Below are positions 1-8,261 of a stretch of 33,227 nt of DNA, piece after piece. The stretch is from the NCBI RefSeq assembly GCF_936933875.1, contig NZ_CAKZIK010000056.1, positions 1 to 33,227 on the forward strand. The letters are read 5' to 3'. The notes under the pieces were generated by a model. It was not told where the DNA came from. It searched no databases and worked only from the letters and a program-made list of their open reading frames with translations. The DNA is from an uncultured Chryseobacterium sp. (GTDB lineage Bacteria; Bacteroidota; Bacteroidia; Flavobacteriales; Weeksellaceae). The translations under genes and the position numbers were made by a program. How positions within the stretch are numbered: the stretch's first letter is position 1; every line of letters begins with the position of its first letter.

Positions 1-740
1 AAACACTTGGGCCCAAAAATTCAAAACCAAACTGGGAAAAAATGGAAAATACCATCCGCAAAACGATGGAGCTGAAACCGGACAGACTGGCTTTTTATTC
101 TTACGCTCATGTTCCATGGATTAAAGGAGTAGGACAGCGGGGTTTTGATGAAAACGATTTGCCAAGCGGGGAAGAAAAGCGTAAACTCTACGAAAACGGT
201 AAAAAATTACTCGAAGATTTAGGCTACAAAGAAGTCGGAATGGACCATTTTTCTTTGGAACATGACGATTTGTATCAATCGATGCTGAACGGGAAAATTC
301 ACCGTAATTTCATGGGATACTCTTCCAGCAAAACACAGCTCATGATTGGGTTGGGAATGTCTGCGATTTCAGATTCGTGGTACGGATTTGCGCAGAATGA
401 AAAAACGGTGGAAGATTACCAGAAAAGAGTAGAAGCGGGAGAAATTGCGGTTTTCAGAGGGCATATTTTGGACGAAGAAGATTTAATTATCAGAAAACAT
501 ATCCTGAATTTAATGTGTAAGTTGGAAACTTCGTGGAACGTTCAGAATTTTGTTCCGGAACTGGAAAATTCTATTGAAAAACTGAAAGAAATGGAAGCCG
601 ACGGTTTGGTAGAAATTTCAGAAAATCAAATTAAAATCACCGAAAAAGGAAGACCTTTCACGAGAAACGTAGCGATGACTTTCGACCTGAGAATGCTTCG
701 CAACAAACCTGAAACAAGAATTTTTTCGATGACGGTGTAA
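1..740 (+). CDS. hemN: Oxygen-independent coproporphyrinogen III oxidase (HemN), C-terminal part
   Basis: This is the 3' end of a gene that begins before the window; the reading frame is open from base 3. HemN is a cytoplasmic radical-SAM enzyme that decarboxylates coproporphyrinogen III to protoporphyrinogen IX in heme synthesis without oxygen. The visible part matches the C-terminal half: LNPDRL-like LKPDRLAFYSYAHVPW, then GMDHF, HRNFMGYSS, GMGVSAIS-like GLGMSAISDSWYGFAQN, and a HemN C-terminal domain ending in a DGLVEI...GRPFTRNVAMTFD segment. The radical-SAM CxxxCxxC cluster is upstream of the window and cannot be checked. The ATG at 42 is internal, not a start. No clear terminator follows; the ParDE operator begins about 15 bases after the stop. 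Confidence 0.93.
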   Translation, partial: TLGPKNSKPNWEKMENTIRKTMELKPDRLAFYSYAHVPWIKGVGQRGFDENDLPSGEEKRKLYENGKKLLEDLGYKEVGMDHFSLEHDDLYQSMLNGKIHRNFMGYSSSKTQLMIGLGMSAISDSWYGFAQNEKTVEDYQKRVEAGEIAVFRGHILDEEDLIIRKHILNLMCKLETSWNVQNFVPELENSIEKLKEMEADGLVEISENQIKITEKGRPFTRNVAMTFDLRMLRNKPETRIFSMTV

Positions 741-754
741 TTTTTGGATTTAAA

Positions 755-790
755 AACTTTGATAATTACCAAAAATTGGTAACTTTGATA
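755..790 (+). promoter_or_regulatory. Promoter and palindromic operator of the parDE pair
   Basis: A perfect 7-bp inverted repeat, TTACCAA-AAA-TTGGTAA (766-782), is flanked on both sides by a 10-bp direct repeat AACTTTGATA (755-764 and 781-790). The second copy contains a Bacteroidota -7 box TAACTTTG (780-787), so the palindrome overlaps the core promoter. ParD antitoxins usually bind such palindromes to repress their own operon, so this is the likely autoregulatory site. Its function is inferred. Confidence 0.65.
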
Positions 791-810
791 AAAGGTTTAA
801 ATTAGAAAAT

Positions 811-1062
811 ATGGGACGCAATACATCCGTTTCTCTCGGTGATTATTTTGAAAACTTCGTTAATGCTCGTATTATTGAAGGCAGATACAAAAATGCGAGC
901 GAAGTAATTCGTGCGGGTCTTCGACTATTGGAAGATGAAGAAAACAAAATTCTAGCGCTTCGAAAAGCTTTACAAGATGGTGTTGACAGTGGTTTTGTAA
1001 AAGATTTTAATCCTAAAAAACACTTAGAGCAAATAAAAGCCAAAAGATTAAAAAATGGGTAG
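811..1062 (+). CDS. ParD-like antitoxin (type II toxin-antitoxin)
   Basis: An 83-residue protein of the ParD/CC2985 antitoxin family. The N-terminal half (TSVSLGDYFENFVNARI, then GRYKNASEVIRAGLRLLEDEE) is the typical ribbon-helix-helix DNA-binding fold; the charged C-terminal tail (about residues 50-83, FNPKKHLEQIKAKRLKNG) is the part expected to wrap the toxin. It overlaps the next gene by 8 bases, as usual for translationally coupled toxin-antitoxin pairs. It probably neutralises the ParE-like protein and represses the operon through the palindrome just upstream. The start is the first ATG after the -7 box at 780-787, about 23 bases downstream. Confidence 0.9.
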   Translation: MGRNTSVSLGDYFENFVNARIIEGRYKNASEVIRAGLRLLEDEENKILALRKALQDGVDSGFVKDFNPKKHLEQIKAKRLKNG

Positions 1063-1354
1063 CTATGTTCTGTCCAACAAGGCTGTAGAAGATCTTTCAG
1101 ATATTTGGAATTATACTTTTGATGAATGGTCTGAAACGCAAGCAGATAAATATTATTTAGAACTTATTGCCGGATTTGAATTTTTAATTGAAAATCCCAA
1201 TTTTGGAAAAAATTACGATAAGATTGATGAGAATATTTTTGGTTACTTAGTGAGTATGCACATCATCTTTTATCAAAAATTAAAAGCTGATAAAATTTTG
1301 ATTATACGTATTCTTCACGCAAGTTCTGATTTGAAATTTAGAATTATGGAATAA
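1055..1354 (+). CDS. ParE-like toxin (RelE/ParE superfamily)
   Basis: A 99-residue protein with the RelE/ParE pattern: an N-terminal two-helix hairpin (LSNKAVEDLSDIWNYTFDEWSETQADKYYLELIAGFEFLIENPNFGKNYD) followed by a small beta-sheet (FGYLVSMHIIFYQKLKADKILIIRILHASSDLKFRI) with the conserved RILH segment. Classical ParE members poison DNA gyrase, whereas RelE members cut mRNA on ribosomes; the ParD partner favours the ParE group. The gene starts inside the last codons of the antitoxin gene and is closed by a terminator at 1379-1403. It looks intact, so the module may be active. Target assignment is inferred from family membership. Confidence 0.88.
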   Translation: MGSYVLSNKAVEDLSDIWNYTFDEWSETQADKYYLELIAGFEFLIENPNFGKNYDKIDENIFGYLVSMHIIFYQKLKADKILIIRILHASSDLKFRIME

Positions 1355-1378
1355 TTTGTCCAAAAATATGAAATGAAA

Positions 1379-1403
1379 CCCGATTTTTCGTCGGGATTTT
1401 TTT
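1379..1403 (+). terminator. Intrinsic terminator after parDE
   Basis: A short stem CCCGA/TCGGG (1379-1383 with 1391-1395) with a 7-base loop is followed by a run of seven T. It separates the toxin-antitoxin pair from secDF. Confidence 0.75.
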
Positions 1404-1460
1404 GTTAAAGGATGTTAATAAAATCTTTTTGTAAAAATTCTTCATTCTATTGGAAATCAT

Positions 1461-1468
1461 TATATTTG
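1461..1468 (+). promoter_or_regulatory. secDF promoter -7 box
   Basis: TATATTTG fits the Bacteroidota -7 consensus TAnnTTTG and lies 34 bases before the secDF ATG. No -33 TTG at the usual 17-23 base spacing was found, so only the -7 element is supported. Confidence 0.55.
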
Positions 1469-1502
1469 CCGACTATAATTTTAATGTTGTAAACTATTAA
1501 CA

Positions 1503-4421
1503 ATGCAAGGAAAAGGACTTATTACGTTGGTTGCAATCATTCTGGGACTTATCTGTCTTAATGAATTACTTCCAACTTGGTACTCAAGCAAAATTGAAAA
1601 ACAGGCGACAGTAGCTGCAGGAAACGATCCTGTAAAATACAACAAGGAAATCGCTAGACTTTCCAAAGACACCCTAAACTTGGGTTTCACCAAGCTTTAC
1701 TACTCTAAAGCAAAAGAAAAAGAGATGAAACTTGGTTTGGACTTGAAAGGCGGTATCAACGTACTTTTGGAAATCAACCAAAGAGATTTGGTAAACGATT
1801 TAACCAACTACTCAAGCAACCCAATTTTGATTGAAGCGCTAAACAGAACAGATGAAGCGCAGAAAAATTCAACAAAATCCTATATCGAAAACTTCTTTGA
1901 GCAGTTCGATATCGTTAACAAACAAAAAGGTACTAACCTGAAACTTGCAGACCCGGAAATCTTCGGGAACACGAAACTTACAGAAGTGAAATTCAATACT
2001 ACTGACGATCAGGTTAAAAGCATCGTTAGAAGAAAAATCGACCAGTCTATCGGAACTGCTTTTGAAGTCATCAGAACGCGTATCGACAAAATGGGAGCAG
2101 TACAGCCCAACGTACAGAGAGTTCCTGGAACAGGAAGAATTTCTGTAGAAATGCCGGGAATTAAAGATATCGACAGAGTGAAGAAGATGCTTCAAACTTC
2201 TGCGAAACTTCAGTTCTGGGAAGTACAGCAGGTACCGGAAGTTTATCCGTACTTCGAACAGCTTCAGGCTTTGGTAGCTGCAAAAGGAGATTCTATGGGC
2301 GTTGCTAAAACAGCAAACTTTACGAAAATGCTGCAGGTAAACTCCTTAAGAGCAAACGGTGTTGCCAACGTAAAATTGTCTGATACTGCAGCTGTAAACA
2401 AAATCATCAACAGCAAAATTGCAATTGATGCAAGACCTACCAACATGAAATATACACAGTTCATGTGGGGTTATAAGCCGGAATCTACAGATGCTGAAAA
2501 CTTGGTATTGTACGCGATTAGAGGTACTGTAAACCAAAAAGCTCCTGTTGATGGTGCTGTGGAAAAAGCAAACGTGAGCTACGATGAATTAGGAAGAATT
2601 GTTGTGGATATGCAGATGGATTCTGAAGGAGCAAGAGACTGGAGAACTTTAACAGCGAAAAACGTTAACAAACCGGTTGCCGTAACTTTGGATAACAGAG
2701 TTTATACAGCGCCAAACGTAGTCAACGAAATTCCAAACGGTAGAACACAGATTTCCGGAAACTTCTCGCAGGAAGAAGCGCAGGATTTGGTGAACGTTTT
2801 GGGAGCAGGTAAACTTCCTGCAGGTGCAAAAGTGGTTCAGGCGGATGTTGTTGGTCCTTCTTTGGGTCAGGAATCTATTCAGGCTGGGATGTATTCATTC
2901 CTTATCGCTTTTGCTTTAATTATTTGCTACATTATTTTCTATTATGGTGGAGCTGGTGTTTATGCGGTCATCGCCATGATCATCAACTTATTCTATATTT
3001 TCGGGATGATGGATTCCGGAGACTTTACCTTAACGCTTCCGGGTATTGCGGGTATCGTACTTTCAATGGCAATGGCGGTAGATACAAACGTAATTATTTA
3101 TGAACGTACCAAGGAAGAATTATTTGCCGGTAAAGGAATTAAGCAGGCTTATGAAGACGGTTTCAAACATGCACTTTCTGCAATTATCGATGGTCACTTA
3201 ACGACGATTCTTACCGCAGTGGTATTGTATATTTTCGGTACAGGTCCTATTAAAGGTTTCGCGGTAACTTTGATTATCGGTATCTTAATGACGTTCTTTA
3301 CTTCAGTATTGCTTTCAAGAGTAATGATTTTCAGCAGACTGAACAAAGGAAAAGGACTTTCGGTTTGGACGCCGCCAACTAAAAATATGTTCAGAAATAT
3401 CTGGATTGATTTTATTGGAAAAAGAAAATACGCTTACATCTTCTCTGGTATTCTTACAGCATTATGTTTGTTCTCTATCTTTACCAACAACTTTAAATAT
3501 GGTATCGACTTTACTGGAGGTAGAAACTACGTTGTACGTTTCCAAAAGCCGGTGGATGCAAGTAAAATTGAAGAAAAACTAACTGCAGCTTTCAAAACTG
3601 CAGACAATAAAAACTCTTCTGTAGATGTAAAAACTTTTGGGAAAGACAACCAGTTGAAAATCTCTACAGATTACCTTATCGATGACGAATCTTTGGCAGC
3701 TGACCAAACGGTGGAAAGAAAATTGTTCGAGGGCATGAAATCAGACCTTCCTGCAAACATTACTTTAGAGCAATTTAAATCTTCAGATAATGCTCATGCC
3801 GGAATTGTTTCATCAACAAAAGTAGGTCCTTCAGTTGCAGATGATATTAAAACCGGAGGTACTTTCGCAGTTATTGCAGCTTTAGCAGGTATTTTCCTGT
3901 ACATCTTACTACGATTCAGAAAATGGCAGTTCTCTTTAGGAGCGGTATTGGCTTTGTTCCACGATGCTATTATCATTTTGGGCGCATATTCATTCCTTCA
4001 TAAGTACATGCCGTTCAACATGGAAATCAATCAGGATTTCATCGCGGCAATCCTTACCGTTTTGGGTTATTCTATTAATGATACTGTAATCGTATTCGAC
4101 AGAATCCGTGAGTATTTAAGAGAGAAAAAATCTCTTACTTTGGCTGGATTGTTCGACGATTCTATCTCAAGTACGTTGGGAAGAACCTTCAACACATCAT
4201 TCACAACCATCCTTGTCATTTTGGCCATCTTCATCTTCGGTGGAGAAAACCTTAGAGGATTTATGTTTGCATTGTTGTTGGGTATTGGTTTCGGTACCTA
4301 TTCATCCATCTTTATCGCATCGGCAGTTGCTTATGATTTGCTGAAAGGTAAAGGGAAAGAAGAAACACCGCACGGTAAATCTACCACGAACAAAGAAGTT
4401 CCCGTAAAGGTTAAAAAATAA
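1503..4421 (+). CDS. secDF: Fused protein translocase subunit SecDF
   Basis: A 972-residue inner-membrane protein joining SecD and SecF, which use the proton gradient to help pull proteins through SecYEG. The N-terminal membrane segment (about 5-25) is followed by the SecD motif GLDLKGG (78-84), a large periplasmic P1 region, then membrane segments from about residue 460 including a TLPGIAGIVLSMAMAVDTNVIIYER stretch (SecD D5-type motif, about 510-537). The SecF half begins near residue 640, with the YGIDFTGGRN motif near 666-675 and a second GYSINDTVIVFDRIRE motif near 860. The C-terminus is lysine-rich. One-piece SecDF is usual in Bacteroidota, though their proteins are longer than the separate E. 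coli subunits. Flanking terminators make this a single-gene unit. Confidence 0.97.
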   Translation: MQGKGLITLVAIILGLICLNELLPTWYSSKIEKQATVAAGNDPVKYNKEIARLSKDTLNLGFTKLYYSKAKEKEMKLGLDLKGGINVLLEINQRDLVNDLTNYSSNPILIEALNRTDEAQKNSTKSYIENFFEQFDIVNKQKGTNLKLADPEIFGNTKLTEVKFNTTDDQVKSIVRRKIDQSIGTAFEVIRTRIDKMGAVQPNVQRVPGTGRISVEMPGIKDIDRVKKMLQTSAKLQFWEVQQVPEVYPYFEQLQALVAAKGDSMGVAKTANFTKMLQVNSLRANGVANVKLSDTAAVNKIINSKIAIDARPTNMKYTQFMWGYKPESTDAENLVLYAIRGTVNQKAPVDGAVEKANVSYDELGRIVVDMQMDSEGARDWRTLTAKNVNKPVAVTLDNRVYTAPNVVNEIPNGRTQISGNFSQEEAQDLVNVLGAGKLPAGAKVVQADVVGPSLGQESIQAGMYSFLIAFALIICYIIFYYGGAGVYAVIAMIINLFYIFGMMDSGDFTLTLPGIAGIVLSMAMAVDTNVIIYERTKEELFAGKGIKQAYEDGFKHALSAIIDGHLTTILTAVVLYIFGTGPIKGFAVTLIIGILMTFFTSVLLSRVMIFSRLNKGKGLSVWTPPTKNMFRNIWIDFIGKRKYAYIFSGILTALCLFSIFTNNFKYGIDFTGGRNYVVRFQKPVDASKIEEKLTAAFKTADNKNSSVDVKTFGKDNQLKISTDYLIDDESLAADQTVERKLFEGMKSDLPANITLEQFKSSDNAHAGIVSSTKVGPSVADDIKTGGTFAVIAALAGIFLYILLRFRKWQFSLGAVLALFHDAIIILGAYSFLHKYMPFNMEINQDFIAAILTVLGYSINDTVIVFDRIREYLREKKSLTLAGLFDDSISSTLGRTFNTSFTTILVILAIFIFGGENLRGFMFALLLGIGFGTYSSIFIASAVAYDLLKGKGKEETPHGKSTTNKEVPVKVKK

Positions 4422-4427
4422 ATACAG

Positions 4428-4458
4428 AATGTCCTTCGAAAGAGGGACATTTTTTTTT
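4428..4458 (+). terminator. Intrinsic terminator after secDF
   Basis: A 7-bp perfect stem AATGTCC/GGACATT (4428-4434 with 4445-4451), loop containing TTCGAAAG, then a run of T to 4458. It begins seven bases after the secDF stop. Confidence 0.88.
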
Positions 4459-4466
4459 GATATTTT

Positions 4467-4548
4467 GGGCAGCTTTTTCCGTCTTCCGTTCCCGCTTTTT
4501 TTGTTCCATTTCATTTCACAAAAAAGAGCTCCACTTAAGCCGGGCTGC
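4467..4548. repeat. Structured intergenic repeat-like element
   Basis: An element of about 82 bases bounded by GGGCAGC (4467-4473) and GGGCTGC (4542-4548), whose GCAGC and GCTGC parts are complementary. Inside is an 8-bp stem TTTTTTGT (4497-4504) with ACAAAAAA (4518-4525). The pyrimidine-rich left part (CTTTTTCCGTCTTCCGTTCCCGC with one gap of context) and the GGGCAGC/GGGCTGC ends resemble short dispersed intergenic repeats I recall from Chryseobacterium and relatives. Only one copy is in this window, so the repeat status rests on memory. Confidence 0.4.
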
Positions 4549-4618
4549 AAAGTGTTACTGCTAAGAAAAGAATAGCGAAAAAATCAAAAATTCAAATCAC
4601 AGATAAAAAAAATAAAAT

Positions 4619-4626
4619 TATATTTG
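4619..4626 (+). promoter_or_regulatory. Promoter -7 box abutting the start codon at 4631
   Basis: TATATTTG is a perfect TAnnTTTG box ending only four bases before the ATG at 4631. Transcription would begin at or next to the start codon, giving a leaderless or nearly leaderless mRNA. Confidence 0.5.
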
Positions 4627-4630
4627 TGAT

Positions 4631-5233
4631 ATGGATTATAAGAAACTTGTTATTCGCGGAATTTCCTACAGCCAAACACAATCTGGCGCCTATGCACTGC
4701 TTTTGGAGCATGAGGAAACCTCGGTAAAACTTCCTGTAGTAATCGGCAATTTTGAGGCGCAGTCCATTTCCTTGGGGTTGGAGAAAGACATTCATCCACC
4801 GCGTCCGCTCACACACGATTTGTTCAGCAAATTCGTTAAACTTGCCGGCTTCGAACTCACTTCAGTTATTATTTATCAAATTGTAGATGGTGTTTTCTTT
4901 TCGAACATCAATTTCCGTCATAAAGAAACAGGCGAAGAGCAGATTTTAGATGCCAGAACTTCCGATGCAGTTGCGATGGCTGTTCGTTTCGATGCACCCA
5001 TTTATACTACACAACAGGTTCTTAACGATGCAGGAATTCTTCTGGATATTGAAGAAACCGGCAAAGAATCCGAAACGCAGGATCTCGAAGCAGAAGCAGA
5101 TTCCGGAGATTTAAGCAGTTTAACGATGGAAGAACTTCAGAAATTGCTCGAAGAATCGGTAAAAGAAGAAGACTACGATACTGCGATGGAGCTTCAGGAA
5201 GAAATCAAACGCAGAAAAAAGAAAATCGATTAA
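4631..5233 (+). CDS. Bifunctional nuclease family protein (DUF151) with UVR motif
   Basis: A 200-residue cytoplasmic protein. Residues about 1-140 match the bifunctional nuclease (BFN/DUF151) family: VIGNFEAQSISLGLE, RPLTHDLF, LDARTSDAVAMAVRFDAPIY. The C-terminal segment (about 160-195: LSSLTMEELQKLLEESVKEEDYDTAMELQEEIKRRKKK, split by conserved spacing) is a UvrB/UvrC-type helical hairpin that mediates protein contacts. The combination is common in Bacteroidota. The family has been reported to have nuclease activity, but the physiological role is unsettled. It is followed 20 bases later by a nucleoside transporter gene, so both may share a transcript. The start fits the family N-terminus; upstream there is a promoter box rather than a ribosome-binding site. 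Confidence 0.88.
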   Translation: MDYKKLVIRGISYSQTQSGAYALLLEHEETSVKLPVVIGNFEAQSISLGLEKDIHPPRPLTHDLFSKFVKLAGFELTSVIIYQIVDGVFFSNINFRHKETGEEQILDARTSDAVAMAVRFDAPIYTTQQVLNDAGILLDIEETGKESETQDLEAEADSGDLSSLTMEELQKLLEESVKEEDYDTAMELQEEIKRRKKKID

Positions 5234-5253
5234 TAAATATTTTTTAAACTATA

Positions 5254-6576
5254 ATGAATTTAAAACTACGACTTACCATAATCAGTTTTTTGCAGTTTTT
5301 TGTCTGGGGCGCGTGGCTTACCACACTCGGAACTTATGGTTTTTCTTATAAGCAATGGAGCGGAGCCGAGTTTGGAGCAGTATTTTCAACATTGGGGATT
5401 GCATCTGTGTTCATGCCTGCTTTGATGGGAATTATCGCTGATAAATGGATCAATGCCGAGAAACTCTACGGAATGCTTCATATTCTCTACGGAATTACGC
5501 TCTTCCTATTAGCAAAAACCGATGATCCAACTTCCTTTTTCTGGATTTTATTGGTAGGAATGTGTTTTTACATGCCTACTTTATCGCTATCAAACTCTAT
5601 TTCGTACAAATTACTGAAGGATAGCCATTACGATGTCGTAAAAGTTTTCCCTCCAATTAGAGTTTGGGGAACCATCGGATTTATCGTAGCAATGTGGTGC
5701 ACCAATATTTTCAGTGATGAGCAATCATTCTCCCAAACAGGTATTAAAATGGGCGAAATGTTAGCAGGAATTTTCTCGAATTCGCTTAATGCAAATCAGT
5801 TTTATATTGCTGGGTTTGTTGCAATTTTCTTAGGGATTTTTGCAATGTTCTTGCCGAAATGTCCACCTCCAAAACTCATCGCTCATGATGCTACATGGTC
5901 CGAAAAATTAGGATTAGACGCTTTCAAATTATTTGGTCAGAAAAAAATGGCGTTGTTCTTTGTATTTTCAATGTTTTTGGGTGCTGCATTACAGTTAACC
6001 AACATGTATGGTGATACCTTCTTAAAAGATTTTGGCGCAGTTGAAGCTTACAAAAATTCAGCGGTAGTGCAATATTCTACCATGATTATTTCTATTTCTC
6101 AAATTTCAGAAACGCTTTTCATTTTGGCAATTCCTTTCTTCCTTAATAAATTTGGAATTAAAAAAGTGATGCTTATCAGTATGGGAGCTTGGGTTTTGCG
6201 CTTCGGTTTCTTTTCACTGGGAGCACCGGAAGGTTTCGGGCTTGTCCTTATTATTCTTTCGAATATTATTTATGGAATGGCTTTCGATTTCTTTAATATT
6301 TCAGGATCATTATTCGTAGAAAGTACCACTGATAGCAAAATTCGTTCATCAGCACAAGGTTTATTCATGATGATGACCAATGGTTTCGGAGCCATTTTAG
6401 GCAGCTCGGTAAGTGGTTGGCTCATTTCTACCTTCTTCACCAATCCGGATGGTGCCAAGATGTGGCATGAGATATGGTTCGTTTTCGCCATTTACGCACT
6501 GATCATTGCAATCGCTTTTGCAATTTTGTTCAAGCACAAGCATAATCCGGCGGTTGTGGCAGAGCTCAAACATTAA
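5254..6576 (+). CDS. Nucleoside:H+ symporter family transporter (NupG-like MFS)
   Basis: A 440-residue inner-membrane protein with about 12 hydrophobic segments. The N-terminus LRLTIISFLQFFVWGAWLTTLG is the hallmark of the nucleoside:H+ symporter branch of the major facilitator superfamily (NupG/XapB type), and GTIGFIVAMW plus the FVESTTDSKIRSSAQGLFMMMTNGFG segment agree. It probably imports nucleosides with protons. It lies 20 bases after the BFN gene, suggesting co-transcription, and is closed by a strong terminator at 6601-6631. The exact substrate cannot be read from the sequence. Confidence 0.88.
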   Translation: MNLKLRLTIISFLQFFVWGAWLTTLGTYGFSYKQWSGAEFGAVFSTLGIASVFMPALMGIIADKWINAEKLYGMLHILYGITLFLLAKTDDPTSFFWILLVGMCFYMPTLSLSNSISYKLLKDSHYDVVKVFPPIRVWGTIGFIVAMWCTNIFSDEQSFSQTGIKMGEMLAGIFSNSLNANQFYIAGFVAIFLGIFAMFLPKCPPPKLIAHDATWSEKLGLDAFKLFGQKKMALFFVFSMFLGAALQLTNMYGDTFLKDFGAVEAYKNSAVVQYSTMIISISQISETLFILAIPFFLNKFGIKKVMLISMGAWVLRFGFFSLGAPEGFGLVLIILSNIIYGMAFDFFNISGSLFVESTTDSKIRSSAQGLFMMMTNGFGAILGSSVSGWLISTFFTNPDGAKMWHEIWFVFAIYALIIAIAFAILFKHKHNPAVVAELKH

Positions 6577-6600
6577 CCAATCCCTTTAAAATAAAATCAA

Positions 6601-6631
6601 AACACACTTTTTCGGAAGTGTGTTTTTTTTT
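6601..6631 (+). terminator. Intrinsic terminator after nucleoside transporter
   Basis: A perfect 9-bp stem AACACACTT/AAGTGTGTT (6601-6609 with 6616-6624) with a 6-base loop TTTCGG, followed by nine T. Confidence 0.92.
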
Positions 6632-6653
6632 GTATTTTGGCGAAAGTAAAGCA

Positions 6654-7046
6654 ATGAAATATATTCAGTTCATCGGATTATTATTGGTGGTTATCGGGAG
6701 TTTTCTTCCGCTTGTTCACGTTCCCGTTCTTGGCCATTGGAATTATTGGCAAACCGACCACAGTTTAGCGATTATTTGCTGGTTATTTTGTCTTGTAGGT
6801 CTTCTTGGGATTGTACTCAATAAAAAAGTGGCAGTTCAGGTAGTATCAGTTTTTCTACTGATTCTTTTTGTCTTTACGCTTATTGCAGTAAGATTTCAGT
6901 CGATCGATTTTTTCAGTTTTCTTCCGTTCAAATCCTGGCAAAATATTGCTGCAGGTACCGTAAAGCTGAAAGCAGGTTGGTTACTGTTATTTTCCGGAGC
7001 ATTATTAATGCTTTTTGCAGGAAAATTTAATTCAAACAAAAATTAA
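6654..7046 (+). CDS. Small four-helix membrane protein of unknown function
   Basis: A 130-residue, very hydrophobic protein with about four membrane segments (roughly 5-22, 38-58, 63-83 and 103-122). I do not recognise a family. The ATG at 6654 (MKYIQFIGLLLVVIGSF) is preferred over an in-frame ATG at 6618 because the latter falls inside the preceding terminator hairpin. A weak promoter-like TATTTTGG lies about 18 bases upstream of the chosen start. The thiolase gene begins 19 bases after its stop, so the two may be co-transcribed; nothing links the functions otherwise. Confidence 0.75.
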   Translation: MKYIQFIGLLLVVIGSFLPLVHVPVLGHWNYWQTDHSLAIICWLFCLVGLLGIVLNKKVAVQVVSVFLLILFVFTLIAVRFQSIDFFSFLPFKSWQNIAAGTVKLKAGWLLLFSGALLMLFAGKFNSNKN

Positions 7047-7065
7047 GTATTTATATAAAAATAAA

Positions 7066-8247
7066 ATGAAAGAAGTATTTATAGTTTCCGCGGCTAGAAC
7101 ACCGATGGGAAGTTTTATGGGAAGTTTATCAACAGTTCCTGCTCCAAAATTGGGAGCTGCAGCAGTAAAAGGCGCTTTGAGCAAAATAAACCTGGACCCA
7201 AAACTTGTACAGGAAATCTACATGGGAAATGTTTTGCAGGCAGGAGAAGGACAGGCTCCAACGCGTCAGGTTGCGCTTGATGCAGGACTTTCCAATACAG
7301 TTCCGGCAACAACCATTAATAAAGTTTGTGCATCGGGAATGAAAGCGGTAACAATTGCTGCTCAAGCGATTAAAGCCGGAGACCAGGATATTATTGTTGC
7401 AGGTGGAATGGAAAATATGTCGTTGGTTCCGCATTATTACAACGCAAGAAATGCAACAAAATTAGGTGATGTAAAAATGCAGGACGGAATGATGCTCGAT
7501 GGTTTAACAGACGTTTACAACAAAGTTCACATGGGAGTTTTTGCTGAAAAATGCGCGCTGGACAATAACGTTACAAGAGAAGAGCAGGATAATTTCGCTG
7601 TACAGTCTTACCAACGTTCTGCGAAAGCTTGGGAAGCAGGAAAATTCACAGAAGAAGTTGTCCCTGTAGAAATTCCTCAAAGAAAAGGAGAGCCTGTAAT
7701 TTTCAGTGAAGATGAAGAGTACAAAGCTGTTAACTTCGACAGAATCGGGACTTTACCAACAGTTTTCCAAAAAGAAAACGGAACCGTAACTGCTGCAAAC
7801 GCATCTACTTTAAATGACGGAGCTTCAGCTTTGGTTTTGATGTCGAAAGAAAAAATGGAAGAATTAGGTTTGAAGCCTTTGGCAAGAATTATTTCTTATG
7901 CAGACGCCGCTCACGAACCGGAAAACTTTACAACAGCGCCTTCAAAAGCACTTCCAATCGCTTTGAAAAAGGCAGGCTTGGAAATTTCTGATATCGACTT
8001 TTTTGAATTGAACGAAGCGTTTGCAGTTGTAGGTTTGGCGAACAATAAAATTTTAGGCTTAGATGCTGAAAAAGTGAACGTTAACGGTGGTGCAGTTTCT
8101 TTGGGACATCCTCTTGGAAGTTCAGGTTCAAGAATTATTGTTACATTAATTAACGTTTTGAAACAGAACAACGGAAAATACGGAGCTGCAGCAATTTGTA
8201 ACGGTGGAGGCGGAGCTTCTGCAATCGTTATCGAAAATATGCAGTAA
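7066..8247 (+). CDS. Acetyl-CoA C-acetyltransferase (thiolase)
   Basis: A 393-residue cytoplasmic thiolase that condenses two acetyl-CoA to acetoacetyl-CoA or performs the reverse cleavage. All catalytic residues are present: nucleophilic Cys88 in NKVCASGMK, the NEAFAVV segment (about 325-331), His348 in GHPLGSSGSR and Cys378 in CNGGGGASA. The length equals that of the typical biosynthetic enzyme. The ATG at 7066 (MKEVFIVSAARTPMGSF) is the family start; an in-frame ATG at 7015 lies in the preceding gene. In this genome it could feed either fatty-acid/amino-acid breakdown or the mevalonate pathway, whose kinase is encoded about 1.7 kb downstream. No terminator is seen directly after the stop; the hairpin at 8306 may serve. 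Confidence 0.94.
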   Translation: MKEVFIVSAARTPMGSFMGSLSTVPAPKLGAAAVKGALSKINLDPKLVQEIYMGNVLQAGEGQAPTRQVALDAGLSNTVPATTINKVCASGMKAVTIAAQAIKAGDQDIIVAGGMENMSLVPHYYNARNATKLGDVKMQDGMMLDGLTDVYNKVHMGVFAEKCALDNNVTREEQDNFAVQSYQRSAKAWEAGKFTEEVVPVEIPQRKGEPVIFSEDEEYKAVNFDRIGTLPTVFQKENGTVTAANASTLNDGASALVLMSKEKMEELGLKPLARIISYADAAHEPENFTTAPSKALPIALKKAGLEISDIDFFELNEAFAVVGLANNKILGLDAEKVNVNGGAVSLGHPLGSSGSRIIVTLINVLKQNNGKYGAAAICNGGGGASAIVIENMQ

Positions 8248-8261
8248 GCCAACGCAAGTAT

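Noticed and set aside
6618..6653. Upstream in-frame ATG for the small membrane protein
   Set aside because: It lies inside the perfect terminator hairpin of the preceding gene and would add a non-family-like MCFFLYFGESKA extension.
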